Positions 1 through 8,456 of a stretch of DNA of 63,291 nt are shown here, one piece after another. The position numbers and the translations under genes are program-made. Within the stretch, counting starts at the first letter, position 1. Each line of letters begins with the position of its first letter. The notes under the pieces are model-generated. The model ran no database searches. It was not told the origin of the DNA and was given only the letters and a program-made list of their open reading frames with translations. This DNA is from Actinomycetota bacterium (lineage in GTDB: Bacteria; Actinomycetota; Acidimicrobiia; Acidimicrobiales; Ilumatobacteraceae): positions 1 through 63,291 of the forward strand of contig JAPLAA010000017.1 in NCBI GenBank assembly GCA_026393475.1, written 5' to 3'.

Positions 1-1
1 C

Positions 2-166
2 GCACAGCTCGAGCAGCGCTTCGACGGGCTGGCCGCTGCGCTGGAACGCAGCATCGAGACCCAGCGCGCGTTGGCCGAGCAGGTGGCGGCGCTGATCGAC
101 GAGAAGATGCACCGCGAGGGATGGCTGGTCGCCAACGGCGGTAGCGACGACCTCAGCATGCACTGA
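2..166 (+). CDS. C-terminal end of an unidentified protein (5' truncated)
   Basis: An open frame runs in from the left edge and stops with TGA at 164-166, giving 54 residues. The visible part is Leu/Ala/Glu/Gln-rich (ERSIETQRALAEQVAALIDE) and looks like an alpha-helical, possibly coiled-coil tail ending in a polar segment. No catalytic motif is visible, so I do not assign a function. It is followed by about 90 nt of non-coding sequence before the methyltransferase gene. Confidence 0.55.
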   Translation, partial: AQLEQRFDGLAAALERSIETQRALAEQVAALIDEKMHREGWLVANGGSDDLSMH

Positions 167-257
167 CCGTTCACACGACTGCGCCGATGCGCCCTCGGGT
201 GCGTGCGGGCCTCGACGCGTGCGGGGTGCTGCAGTCGTCGCGGTCTACGGTGACCCG

Positions 258-1478
258 GTGACCTCTCCGACCCGATCCGAGGCGACCCGGCCGGCTCCTC
301 GCGCGACGGTGACCCTGCGCGCCGGACGCGAGCGTTCGATCACACGGCGGCATCCCTGGATCTTCAGTGGCGGCATCGCCGACGTGCACGGGCGACCCGC
401 ACCGGGCGACACCGTGCTCGTCGAGAGCGACGACGGGCGACCGCTCGGCCTCGGAGCGTACAGCCCCGAGTCGCAGATCCGGGTGCGGATGTGGACGTTC
501 GACCCGGGCGCCGCGATCGACGACGCCTTCGTCGCCGAGCGCATCGTCGCCGCAGCATCGAGGCGCAGTGCGCTCCTGGCTTCCGGGACCGATTCGGCCC
601 GCCTGGTGTTCAGCGAGGGCGACGGCGTGCCCGGTGTGGTTGCCGATCGCTACGGCGACACGATCGTCGTCCAGCTCACCACCGCCGGCGCCGACGCCTG
701 GCGCGAGGTCGTTGCAGATGCACTGTTCTCCCTCCCTGGGGTGCGATGCGTCTACGAGCGCAGCGACGCCGACGTCCGCGAACGCGAAGGTCTCGACGCC
801 CGCATCGGCCTGATGCGCGGCGAGGAACCCGATCCCGGTCTCGTCGCACACGAGGCATCGTGGCGGTACGTCGTCGACGTCGCCGGCGGCCACAAGACCG
901 GCTTCTACCTCGACCAGCGCAACGCCCGGGCTGCCATCGCCCGCCTCGCGAACGGACGCCGCTTCCTCAACGTGTTCTCGTACACCGGCGCGTTCTCCGT
1001 CGTCGCGGCCGGCAACGGTGCCGCCGACATCCTGAGCATCGACTCGTCGGCACCCGCGCTCGAGGTCGCCCGCCGCAACGGCGACGTGAACAGCCTCGAC
1101 GTCGGCGAACTGATGGAGGCCGACGCGTTCACCGCGCTGCGCGGCCTGCGCGACCGGGCCCGGCAGTACGACCTGATCGCGCTCGATCCGCCGAAGCTCG
1201 CCAACAACGAGCGCCAGCTCGAGAAGGCGTCACGCGCCTACAAGGACCTGAACCTGCTCGCGATCAAGCTGCTCGCGCCGGGCGGCACGCTGTTGACGTG
1301 GAGCTGCAGCGGCGCGATGAACGCCGACCTGTTCCAGAAGGTGGTCGCCGGCGCCGCGCTCGACGCCGGGCGCACCGTGCGCATCGTCGACCGACTGAGC
1401 CAGCCGAACGATCACCCGGTGCCCCTCGCCTTCCCCGAGGCCGAGTACCTGAAGGGCCTCGTGCTCGAAGCCGAGTGA
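258..1478 (+). CDS. Class I rRNA large-subunit methyltransferase, RlmI-like (PUA plus SAM domain)
   Basis: Predicted SAM-dependent 23S rRNA cytosine-C5 methyltransferase of the RlmI/YccW family. The N-terminal about 75 residues have the PUA-type pattern seen in the family (RRHPWIFSGGI, then GDTVLVES). The Rossmann SAM site is FLNVFSYTGAFSVVAAGNG, followed by the acidic strand ILSIDSS. A LDPPKL motif and the late SCSG motif, which carries the probable catalytic Cys, complete the fold. I chose GTG at 258 because residues before it look non-conserved; in-frame starts at 219 are possible. The 406-residue length suits the family. It appears monocistronic. Confidence 0.85.
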   Translation: MTSPTRSEATRPAPRATVTLRAGRERSITRRHPWIFSGGIADVHGRPAPGDTVLVESDDGRPLGLGAYSPESQIRVRMWTFDPGAAIDDAFVAERIVAAASRRSALLASGTDSARLVFSEGDGVPGVVADRYGDTIVVQLTTAGADAWREVVADALFSLPGVRCVYERSDADVREREGLDARIGLMRGEEPDPGLVAHEASWRYVVDVAGGHKTGFYLDQRNARAAIARLANGRRFLNVFSYTGAFSVVAAGNGAADILSIDSSAPALEVARRNGDVNSLDVGELMEADAFTALRGLRDRARQYDLIALDPPKLANNERQLEKASRAYKDLNLLAIKLLAPGGTLLTWSCSGAMNADLFQKVVAGAALDAGRTVRIVDRLSQPNDHPVPLAFPEAEYLKGLVLEAE

Positions 1479-1500
1479 CGGGAAGCCACCGGCGTGGGGC

Positions 1501-1920
1501 TCAGTGACCCGAACCGGGGTTCTCCTGGACGAGCTCGATCAGCGTGCCGAAGCTGCCCTTCGGGTGGATGAACGCCACGGTGGTACCACGGCTGCCCGGA
1601 CGGGGCGCCTTGTCGATCGCGGTCGCGCCGGCCGCGAGCATCGCGTCGAGCGCCTCCTGGCAGTTGTCGACCCGGTAGCCGATGTGGTGCAGACCCTCGC
1701 CGCGCTTTTCGATGCTCTTCGCGATCGGGCTGTCGGGACGGGTGGCGGCCGTGAGCTGGATGTAGCTGTCGGCCACCTTCACCAATGCCTCCTCGACGCC
1801 GTCGCTGTCGACGATCTCGCGGTGGTGCACCTCCGCGCCGAAGGCCTCCTTGTAGTAGGCGATGGCCGCCTCCAGGTCCTTGACGGCGATGGCCACGTGA
1901 TCGATCTCGGTGAGCAACAT
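1501..1920 (-). CDS. mce: Methylmalonyl-CoA (ethylmalonyl-CoA) epimerase
   Basis: VOC-fold epimerase of 139 residues that interconverts the 2R and 2S epimers of methylmalonyl-CoA; homologues also act on ethylmalonyl-CoA. The start MLLTEIDHVAIAVKDLEAAI contains the metal-ligand His of the first beta-alpha-beta-beta-beta module. GEGLHHIGYRV supplies the second His, and LIELVQ near the end carries the conserved Glu. The open frame extends upstream to about 2487, but the VOC fold begins at the ATG at 1920. It is divergent from the sigma-factor gene at 1966 and lies 2.5 kb from crotonyl-CoA carboxylase/reductase, the enzyme that makes its likely substrate. Confidence 0.9.
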   Translation of the reverse strand: MLLTEIDHVAIAVKDLEAAIAYYKEAFGAEVHHREIVDSDGVEEALVKVADSYIQLTAATRPDSPIAKSIEKRGEGLHHIGYRVDNCQEALDAMLAAGATAIDKAPRPGSRGTTVAFIHPKGSFGTLIELVQENPGSGH

Positions 1921-1965
1921 GGGATCAAGTGAAACAGATCGGCCACCGGTGACGTCAAGGCGGGC

Positions 1966-2475
1966 ATGAAGGGCATCACACTGGTGGGTGGAGCATCCAC
2001 CGTGCGATCGACCCCTGAACCGGTCCCGACCTTCGAGGACTTCTACGCCTCCCACCGTACGCACGCCGTACGTTGGGCCGTCGCGCTCGTCGGAGATCGG
2101 GCGATCGCCGAGGAACTCGCCCAGGAAGCGCTCGTCTCGGTGGCGAATCGTTTCCACACGCTCGACTCGCCGGTCGCCTACCTGCGTCGGTGCGTCGTCA
2201 ACCGCTGCGCCTCGTGGCACCGGTCGGACGCGCGTGAACGGCGCCGCATCAGACTCGCCACCGCCGGCGACGCGACGACCTACGAGCCCGAGACCCGGGA
2301 GATGCTCGACGCGCTCGACGTGTTGCCCTACAAGCAGCGTGTCGCGGTCACCCTTCGCTACTGGTCGGACTGGTCGGACGACCAGATCGCCGAAGCCCTC
2401 GACTGTGCGCCCGCCACCGTGCGGGTGCTGCTGCACCGTGGCCTCGCCACGCTCAAGCTGGAGATACTCCGATGA
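1966..2475 (+). CDS. ECF-type (SigE-like) RNA polymerase sigma factor
   Basis: A 169-residue sigma-70 family factor with only regions 2 and 4. Region 2 runs from FEDFYASHRTHAVRWAVALV through the EELAQEALVSVANRF core helix and AYLRRCVVNRCASWHR. Region 4 is LPYKQRVAVTLRYWSDWSDD followed by the helix-turn-helix IAEALDCAPATVRVLLHRGL. An AAGG stretch precedes the ATG at 1966. Its stop overlaps the next start as ATGA, so the downstream membrane protein is translationally coupled and is the natural candidate for its cognate regulator. Confidence 0.88.
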   Translation: MKGITLVGGASTVRSTPEPVPTFEDFYASHRTHAVRWAVALVGDRAIAEELAQEALVSVANRFHTLDSPVAYLRRCVVNRCASWHRSDARERRRIRLATAGDATTYEPETREMLDALDVLPYKQRVAVTLRYWSDWSDDQIAEALDCAPATVRVLLHRGLATLKLEILR

Positions 2476-4196
2476 CCGACACCACATCCCTCGACGGTTC
2501 GCTGGACGACGGCGACCTGCTCGTCATCGCCCGAATGCGGCGGGCGTTGGACGCCGCTGCAGGGGTCGATGCCGTGACGCTCGAACTCGACGCGCCCTCG
2601 GTCGATGCCGCTGCCGAGGCTGCCGAGGCTGCCGGGCTCGCATCTCGACCGCGGCGCACCGCCGGCACCACCGGTCCGGTGCTCGTCCTCGCACCGCCGA
2701 CGTCAGCTGACGTCCGGCCGGCCCATGGAACGCGTCGGCCACGACCGGTCGCGTGGCTGGGCGTCGCGGCGGCGTGCACGGCACTCGTCGGTGGCGCCTC
2801 GTGGGCGCTGTCGCAACGTCAACCCGCCGAGACGGCGACGGCACCCGATCCCGGTGTCGCCGCCCCGGTGGCGACCGAGGCGGTTCCGCCCGCCTCGGTC
2901 CTCTTCGCACCCACGCCGTCGGTCGCGCCGGGCGACGAGCCGTGGTTCTCCCTCGCCTCGGCGAATCTGGTGCCGGGTCGGACCGCCCGCCCCGGCACCG
3001 TCGCGAACCCCGCTGACGACCTGGTGTTCCAGACCTGGCGGGTCGAGGGCCGCGAGCAGTCAGGCTTCCTCTTCGCGAGCATCTCCGCCGACCGGTCCGC
3101 CGACACGCCCATCGATCGCGGCGCTCGGGAGCTCACGTCGGTGACCGACGGTCGGGCATGGCTGCTCCCATCGGTCGACCTCGACGGGCAGCCGCTGGCG
3201 CTCGCATACGACGTGTTCTGGGCCCGTGGCGACGGGGGCCTCTGGGCGTTCCGGAGTCAGGGTCTGTCGGAGGGCCTCGTCGAGTCCCTCGTCTCCACCG
3301 CTCTGCCGGGGTCGGGACTCCCGATCGTGCTGCCCACCCCGTCGGCGGGTTCGCCGACGGTGGACGTGGTGGCGGTCGGCACGGCGTCCACCCGGGTGAC
3401 GGCACAGGCCTACACCGGCGTCGATGGTGGCTCGGTCGATCTCACGGTGACCGACGGCGGGGCAGCGCCCACCGCCCTCATCGGTGCACAGACGGTCGAG
3501 GCCGTCGACATCGCCGGCACGTCGGGTTGGCTCGCGCGCTACGCAGACGGTCACGTCGAGGTGGTGTGGGATGCCGGCCGCGGCTGGTGGGGCCTGCTCG
3601 GGATCAGTCCCGGACTGGCCGACAACGCGACGGGCATCGTCGCCGCGGTCATGGCGAACGACGGTTCGTCGTTGCCCGCTCGACCCGCCGCACCGCCGGC
3701 GGACGCCGAGTACCGACTGATCGCAGCGGTCACCGACGACGCCCGAGGCATCGCGGCGATCGTGCCCGAGGGCACCCACCTCCAGACCCGCGTCGGTCTC
3801 TCCGGCTTCTCGTGGGACGCCGTCGACGACGAGCAGATCGACTACGGCGTCACCCGGGGCGGTCCGTACGAGATGGTCGTGAGGTGGGACGGCTACTCCT
3901 TCGACCTCGTCGAGGTGCTCTCGGTCGTCGACACGAACGACGCCGGACGACCGACGGACGAGACGGCACCGTCGTGCCCCGACGTCCCGGCCCTCGACCA
4001 GCTGCTGAACGAGCAACTCCCGGAACTCGACAGCTTCGCCCTCGGGATCATCTCGTACGGGTTCGACCTGACCGACGGCGACTGCAGCCGCCTGCAGCTC
4101 CACGCCTATCTCGACACGCCGGAGCTCGAACAGGCGTTGGCGCCATATGCCGATCGATTGACGATCGACTATGCGCTGACGCCCATGGCCGCCTGA
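2472..4196 (+). CDS. Single-pass membrane protein coupled to the ECF sigma factor (candidate anti-sigma or sensor)
   Basis: A 574-residue protein with a cytoplasmic N-terminus (about 1-93), one transmembrane helix (about 94-113, core WLGVAAACTALVGGASWAL) and a large exported C-terminal region. The N-terminal segment lacks the HxxxCxxC zinc anti-sigma motif, so it is not a standard ZAS protein. The ectodomain contains two late Cys residues that could pair. Coupling by ATGA to the sigma gene is the only functional evidence. I recognise no enzyme fold in the ectodomain. Confidence 0.75.
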   Translation: MTDTTSLDGSLDDGDLLVIARMRRALDAAAGVDAVTLELDAPSVDAAAEAAEAAGLASRPRRTAGTTGPVLVLAPPTSADVRPAHGTRRPRPVAWLGVAAACTALVGGASWALSQRQPAETATAPDPGVAAPVATEAVPPASVLFAPTPSVAPGDEPWFSLASANLVPGRTARPGTVANPADDLVFQTWRVEGREQSGFLFASISADRSADTPIDRGARELTSVTDGRAWLLPSVDLDGQPLALAYDVFWARGDGGLWAFRSQGLSEGLVESLVSTALPGSGLPIVLPTPSAGSPTVDVVAVGTASTRVTAQAYTGVDGGSVDLTVTDGGAAPTALIGAQTVEAVDIAGTSGWLARYADGHVEVVWDAGRGWWGLLGISPGLADNATGIVAAVMANDGSSLPARPAAPPADAEYRLIAAVTDDARGIAAIVPEGTHLQTRVGLSGFSWDAVDDEQIDYGVTRGGPYEMVVRWDGYSFDLVEVLSVVDTNDAGRPTDETAPSCPDVPALDQLLNEQLPELDSFALGIISYGFDLTDGDCSRLQLHAYLDTPELEQALAPYADRLTIDYALTPMAA

Positions 4197-4265
4197 TCTG
4201 TTCGAGGACGATCCCTTCGAGGCCGACCCGTTCGCGCCAGATCCGATCCTCGCTCGATCAGGCCC

Positions 4266-4305
4266 GTCGGCACGGCTGGGACGCCGCCATCCCAGCCGTG
4301 CCGAC
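4266..4305. terminator. Perfect 16-bp hairpin between convergent genes
   Basis: Arms at 4266-4281 and 4290-4305 are perfectly complementary with an 8-nt loop. There is no T-run. Placed between the convergent membrane-protein and crotonyl-CoA reductase genes, it is best read as a bidirectional terminator or transcript-end protector. Confidence 0.7.
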
Positions 4306-4337
4306 AACTTCGCGACCTGCGGCCGCGCCCGTCTTCT

Positions 4338-4386
4338 CGCGTGTGATCCCGGAGGCCCGTCAGGCGTGCCCCAGCGATCACACGCG
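4338..4386. terminator. Second, longer-looped inverted repeat in the same gap
   Basis: The 11-nt CGCGTGTGATC at 4338-4348 is complementary to 4376-4386, with a 27-nt loop. It lies directly before the stop of the crotonyl-CoA reductase gene. With the hairpin at 4266 it makes a two-stem convergent terminator region. Confidence 0.45.
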
Positions 4387-4394
4387 CGAAGGGG

Positions 4395-5723
4395 TCAGCG
4401 GCGGAAGAGGTGGAGCTTGTCGCCGACCTTGTCGCGCAGTTCCTGGTCGGTGACGCCGAGGCCGGCCTCGGGGGCCAGCGCCAGCACGCCGATCTTGCCC
4501 TCGTGCATGTTGTGGTGCACCTGGTAGGCGGCCTCACCGGTCTGGTCGAGGGCGAACGTCTGGCTGAGCACGGGGTGGATCATCCCCTTGCTGATGAGGC
4601 GGTTGGCCTCCCAGCTCTCCTTGTAGTTCGCGAAGTGCGAGCCGACCAGCTTCTTCAGGCGCATCCAGAAGTAGCGGTTGTCGAACTCCATCATGAACCC
4701 GCTCGTCGCCGCGCAGGTGACGACGGTGCCGCCCTTCTTCGTGACGTACATCGACGCACCGAAGGTCGATCGGCCCGGGTGCTCGAACACGATGTCGGGG
4801 TCCTCGCCGCACAGGTCGCGGATGTCCTTGCCGAGACGGCGCCACTCGCTCTCGTCGTGGGTGCGCTCGTCCTTCCAGAACTGATAGCCCGCCGCTGCAC
4901 GGTCGATGACGTGCTCGACGCCCATCTTGTGGAGGATCTCAGCCTTGTCGGGTGAGCTCACCACACACACCGGGATGCCACCGCCGTTCAACACGTACTG
5001 CGCCGCATAGGCGCCGATGCCGCCGGTGGCACCCCAGATGAGCACGACGTCGCCCTGCTTCATCTGCGCGCCGTTGCGCGACACCAACATCCGGTAGCTG
5101 GTGGAGTTGCACAGCGCGTTGACCGCGGCCTCCTCCCACGTGAGGTGGGCGGGCTTGGGCATCAGCTGGTTGGCCTTCACCACGCACATGTCGGCGAGCC
5201 CACCGAAGTTGGTCTCGTAGCCCCAGATCCGCTGGTTCGAGCCGAGCATCGAGTCGTCGTGCGAGCTGGCGTCCTGATCGTCGACGTAGTTGCAGTGCAC
5301 CGTGACGCGATCGCCCGGCTTCCAGTTGCGCACGGCCGAACCGACGCGCAGCACCACGCCCGATGCGTCGCTGCCGACCACCTGGTACGGCAGGTCGTGG
5401 CGCCGGGCCCACTCGCTCTCGCGGGCGAGGCGCTTCAAGGAGCCGAAGGTGCTGATCGGCTCGAAGATGCTGCTCCACACCGTGTTGAAGTTGATGCTGC
5501 TCGCCATCACCGCGAGGTAGACCTCGTCGGGCGCGAGCTCTGGGGTGGGCACCTCGCCGACGTGCAGGCTCTTGCGCGGATCCTTCTCCCGGGAGGGCAC
5601 ACCGGCCCACATCTCCTGCTCCTCGGCCAGCACGTGCACGGCGCGGTAGCTCTCGGGGATGGGCAGGGCGGCGATGTCGTCGCTGGACGCGCCCGACTGG
5701 ATGGCATCGAGGATCTGCTGCAT
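4395..5723 (-). CDS. ccrA: Crotonyl-CoA carboxylase/reductase
   Basis: NADPH-dependent reductive carboxylase that converts crotonyl-CoA and CO2 to ethylmalonyl-CoA, the signature enzyme of the ethylmalonyl-CoA pathway. The 442-residue length is typical. It is a medium-chain dehydrogenase fold with SSINFNTVWSSIFEP early, WGYETNFGGLADMC (family-specific Glu/Phe region), the nucleotide loop IWGATGGIGAYAAQYV and FEHPGRSTFGASMYV with the His of the CO2 pocket. The start is the ATG at 5723. On the minus strand TAACAT (5730-5735) ends 6 nt before it with no Shine-Dalgarno site, which suggests a leaderless mRNA. Confidence 0.95.
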   Translation of the reverse strand: MQQILDAIQSGASSDDIAALPIPESYRAVHVLAEEQEMWAGVPSREKDPRKSLHVGEVPTPELAPDEVYLAVMASSINFNTVWSSIFEPISTFGSLKRLARESEWARRHDLPYQVVGSDASGVVLRVGSAVRNWKPGDRVTVHCNYVDDQDASSHDDSMLGSNQRIWGYETNFGGLADMCVVKANQLMPKPAHLTWEEAAVNALCNSTSYRMLVSRNGAQMKQGDVVLIWGATGGIGAYAAQYVLNGGGIPVCVVSSPDKAEILHKMGVEHVIDRAAAGYQFWKDERTHDESEWRRLGKDIRDLCGEDPDIVFEHPGRSTFGASMYVTKKGGTVVTCAATSGFMMEFDNRYFWMRLKKLVGSHFANYKESWEANRLISKGMIHPVLSQTFALDQTGEAAYQVHHNMHEGKIGVLALAPEAGLGVTDQELRDKVGDKLHLFRR

Positions 5724-5876
5724 GTCGGGATGTTACCGATGGGTAGCATCGTCGGCCCAACTCGGCGATCCCGACCGATCCGCCCGACGCGACCGGGTGG
5801 GCCGCGGGTGGGGCGCGGGTGGGGCGCTCCTGGGGGCGCGGGGACATCGGAAACGCTCGCTTGTAGGGTCGCGGGG

Positions 5877-7469
5877 ATGCGGTCCCGGGCACGGAGAGTC
5901 ACCAGCTGTGCGCTGGCCGTTGCGCTGATCGGTGGCGTGACGCTCCTCGCCGGGTCCGAACGGGTCGACGATGCGAGCGCCGCGGCGCCGGCACGGTTCG
6001 TCACCGGCTGGATCCCGAACTGGTCGAGCTCGGCCGTCATCGAGGGCACCAGCGCCATCAACGGCGGGTACGCCAACGTGTTCGGCGAGGTGTCGCCGTT
6101 CGGCTTCAGCGCGGTCGCCGCCGACCGCATCGCCACGAGCGGCACGGAGGGCAACCTCACCGTCGCCGTCACCTCGCTGCGCAACCAGGGGCTGCCGGTG
6201 CTGCCCAGCATCACCGACGGCACGGGCAAGCTCGTGATGGCCGGCATCCTCGCCGACCCCACCACGCGCAGCCAGCACGTCCAGGCGATCACGAACCTCG
6301 TCGTCGGCCGCGGCTACGACGGCATCGACCTCGACTACGAGGGTTTCGCGTTCAGCGACGGACGCTCGTCCTGGACCAACACCCGTCCGAACTGGGCGGC
6401 GTTCGTCGCCGAGCTCGGCGCCTCGCTCCACGCCCAGGGCAAGCTGCTGTCGGTCACCGTGCCCCCGATCTGGGACGGCGGGTCGAGCGGCTACCAGGTG
6501 TACGCGTGGCCCGAGATGCTGCCCCACATCGATCGCCTCCGACTGATGGTCTACGACTGGAGCGTCTCGGCGCCCGGCCCGGTCTCGCCGCTGTCGTGGC
6601 AGGCGAACGTCATCTCGTACGTCACCTCGATCGTGCCGGCCGATCAGCGCAGCAAGGTGCAGATCGGCGTGAACGCGTACGGGCGCAGCTGGGCGACGGT
6701 GACGTCGGGGACGTGTCCCACCAACGCCTCGCTCGCCACCCTCGGCGTGCAGATGGAGAGCGCCGCCCAGCTCGCCGCGGACAATGGCGCCACGCCCGTG
6801 CGCGACGCGTCGGGCGAGCTGCGCTTCACCTACGACGTGAGCTACACGGGCAACCGGACGGGCCCGACGGCCGCACCGCTGCTGCCCACACCGAGCTCGT
6901 ACGCGAACAGCACCTCGCCGATCGACACCGGTGTACTGCGCCCCGCGCTGCGGCTGAACAGCAGCGGGTCGACCACCTGCACCGTCCGACGCACCGTGTA
7001 CTACCCCGACGAACTGACGATCGTGCAACGCACCAACGCGGTGATCCAGGCGGGCCTGTCGGGCATCGCGATCTGGGCCCTCGGCTACGACACGCCCGGA
7101 CTGTGGGCACCGTTGTCGGGCATCGACGTGCCCCGCGGCCCGGGTGGCCCGGCGCCCGTCGGCGCGCTCGACAGCGCCGCCATCAGCGGCAGCGGCGTGA
7201 TCGTGTCGGGCTGGGCCCTCGACCCCGAGTTCGACCTGCCCGTCACGATCACCGTGTCGGTCACCAACCCCGGGCAGGCCCAGCAGATGAGCGGCCCGAT
7301 CATGGCCCGCGACCTCCGCCCCGACCTCACCTCGTACCCGAGCCGCACGCACGGCTTCAACGTCGGCGTCGGGATCACTGCGGCATCGGGCGCCGAGGTG
7401 TGCATCCACGCCCGCGGCTTCGGACTCGCCGCCTCGGCACCGGTGACGATCGGCTGCCGCACCGTCTGA
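5877..7469 (+). CDS. Secreted GH18-family glycoside hydrolase with C-terminal Ig-like module
   Basis: A 530-residue exported protein. Residues 1-38 form a signal peptide (MRSRARR, then a hydrophobic stretch ending ASAAAPA). The TIM-barrel domain contains YDGIDLDYEGF, matching the GH18 DxxDxDxE motif, with the last Glu as acid/base; LRLMVYDWS and SGIAIWALGYDTPG are later barrel strands. Chitin or peptidoglycan-like glycans are possible substrates; the sequence does not decide. Residues from about 425 form a small beta module with the GWALDPE motif common on actinobacterial exported proteins. TAGGGT (5864-5869) ends 7 nt before the ATG, so it is probably leaderless. Confidence 0.85.
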   Translation: MRSRARRVTSCALAVALIGGVTLLAGSERVDDASAAAPARFVTGWIPNWSSSAVIEGTSAINGGYANVFGEVSPFGFSAVAADRIATSGTEGNLTVAVTSLRNQGLPVLPSITDGTGKLVMAGILADPTTRSQHVQAITNLVVGRGYDGIDLDYEGFAFSDGRSSWTNTRPNWAAFVAELGASLHAQGKLLSVTVPPIWDGGSSGYQVYAWPEMLPHIDRLRLMVYDWSVSAPGPVSPLSWQANVISYVTSIVPADQRSKVQIGVNAYGRSWATVTSGTCPTNASLATLGVQMESAAQLAADNGATPVRDASGELRFTYDVSYTGNRTGPTAAPLLPTPSSYANSTSPIDTGVLRPALRLNSSGSTTCTVRRTVYYPDELTIVQRTNAVIQAGLSGIAIWALGYDTPGLWAPLSGIDVPRGPGGPAPVGALDSAAISGSGVIVSGWALDPEFDLPVTITVSVTNPGQAQQMSGPIMARDLRPDLTSYPSRTHGFNVGVGITAASGAEVCIHARGFGLAASAPVTIGCRTV

Positions 7470-7538
7470 CCCGCGGGAGCGAGCCGTACGAGCGTGTACG
7501 AGGTGTGCGACCGGGGCGACGGTCCTAGATTGCGGCGC

Positions 7539-8408
7539 ATGACGTCGAACGCAGCACCCACCCCCGACGGAGCCGCCACCGATCAGCCCGATCCTGCGGC
7601 GCGACGGCAGGGCGATCGATACCTCGTCACCGACGCCGACCGCGAGGCGTTCCGACGCGACGGCTACGTCCACCTCCGCGGGGTGATGAGCGACGACGAG
7701 ATGATCGACATCGAGGACGTGTACGACCGGTTCCTGCGCGGCGAGATCGCGGTGGCCGGCAAGGACTTCAACGACATGACCACCGGCGAGCACGGCAGCG
7801 ACCCGGCCGGCTACGCGGTCGTGAACGTCATGGTGCCCCGCCGCTACCTGCCCGAGTGGCAGGGCAACCTCTACGAACGTCGGGCGCAGTCGATCGCCGA
7901 GCAACTCTGCGGCGAGGGCATGACCATCGACTTCGACCAGCTGCTCGCCAAGTCGCCCGGCCGCGCCGACGCCGTGTTCCACTGGCACCAGGACCAGGCG
8001 TACTGGATCGACACCGACGACCGCCGTACGGCGACGTGCTGGCTGGCCGTCGACGACTCGACGGTCGAGAACGGCTGCATGCAGTTCCTGCCCGGTTCGC
8101 ACCACGAGGCGGTCCGGCCCCATCGGCCGCTGCACGGCGACCGCAGCGCCAGCCACACCCTGGTCACCGACCTCGGTCCCGACGACGTGATGCGTCCCGT
8201 CGAGATCCATCGTGGCGACATCACGGTCCACAACGAGGGCGTGCTCCACGGCTCGGGCGGCAACACGTCGGCGTCGAGCTACCGCCGGGCCTACATCGTG
8301 GCGTTGCGCAGCGAGTCGACGGTCGCCGAGGAGCGCCGGCGCGGCTTCACCCACAGCCACAACGACGCCGGCGAGGTCCTCGACGCGGTCGACGGCCTCC
8401 ACGCCTGA
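7539..8408 (+). CDS. Phytanoyl-CoA dioxygenase (PhyH) family protein
   Basis: Predicted Fe(II)/2-oxoglutarate oxygenase of 289 residues. FHWHQDQAYW gives the HxD iron ligands, TVHNEGVLHGSG the distal His, and the Arg-rich SSYRRAYIV the 2-oxoglutarate-binding Arg. The opening FRRDGYVHLRGVMSDDEM is the usual PhyH N-terminal pattern. The substrate is unknown; the family hydroxylates acyl-CoAs and many secondary metabolites. TAGATT (7526-7531) ends 7 nt before the ATG at 7539, which sets the start and suggests leaderless transcription. Confidence 0.88.
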   Translation: MTSNAAPTPDGAATDQPDPAARRQGDRYLVTDADREAFRRDGYVHLRGVMSDDEMIDIEDVYDRFLRGEIAVAGKDFNDMTTGEHGSDPAGYAVVNVMVPRRYLPEWQGNLYERRAQSIAEQLCGEGMTIDFDQLLAKSPGRADAVFHWHQDQAYWIDTDDRRTATCWLAVDDSTVENGCMQFLPGSHHEAVRPHRPLHGDRSASHTLVTDLGPDDVMRPVEIHRGDITVHNEGVLHGSGGNTSASSYRRAYIVALRSESTVAEERRRGFTHSHNDAGEVLDAVDGLHA

Positions 8409-8456
8409 CGCCGCACCACCGAAGACACGAGCGGCACCGTCCCTAGGCTGGCGGGC

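Noticed and set aside
1924..1929. Leaderless box for the epimerase gene (CTTGAT on the minus strand)
   Set aside because: It ends only 3 nt before the ATG, too close for the 6-8 nt rule seen elsewhere.
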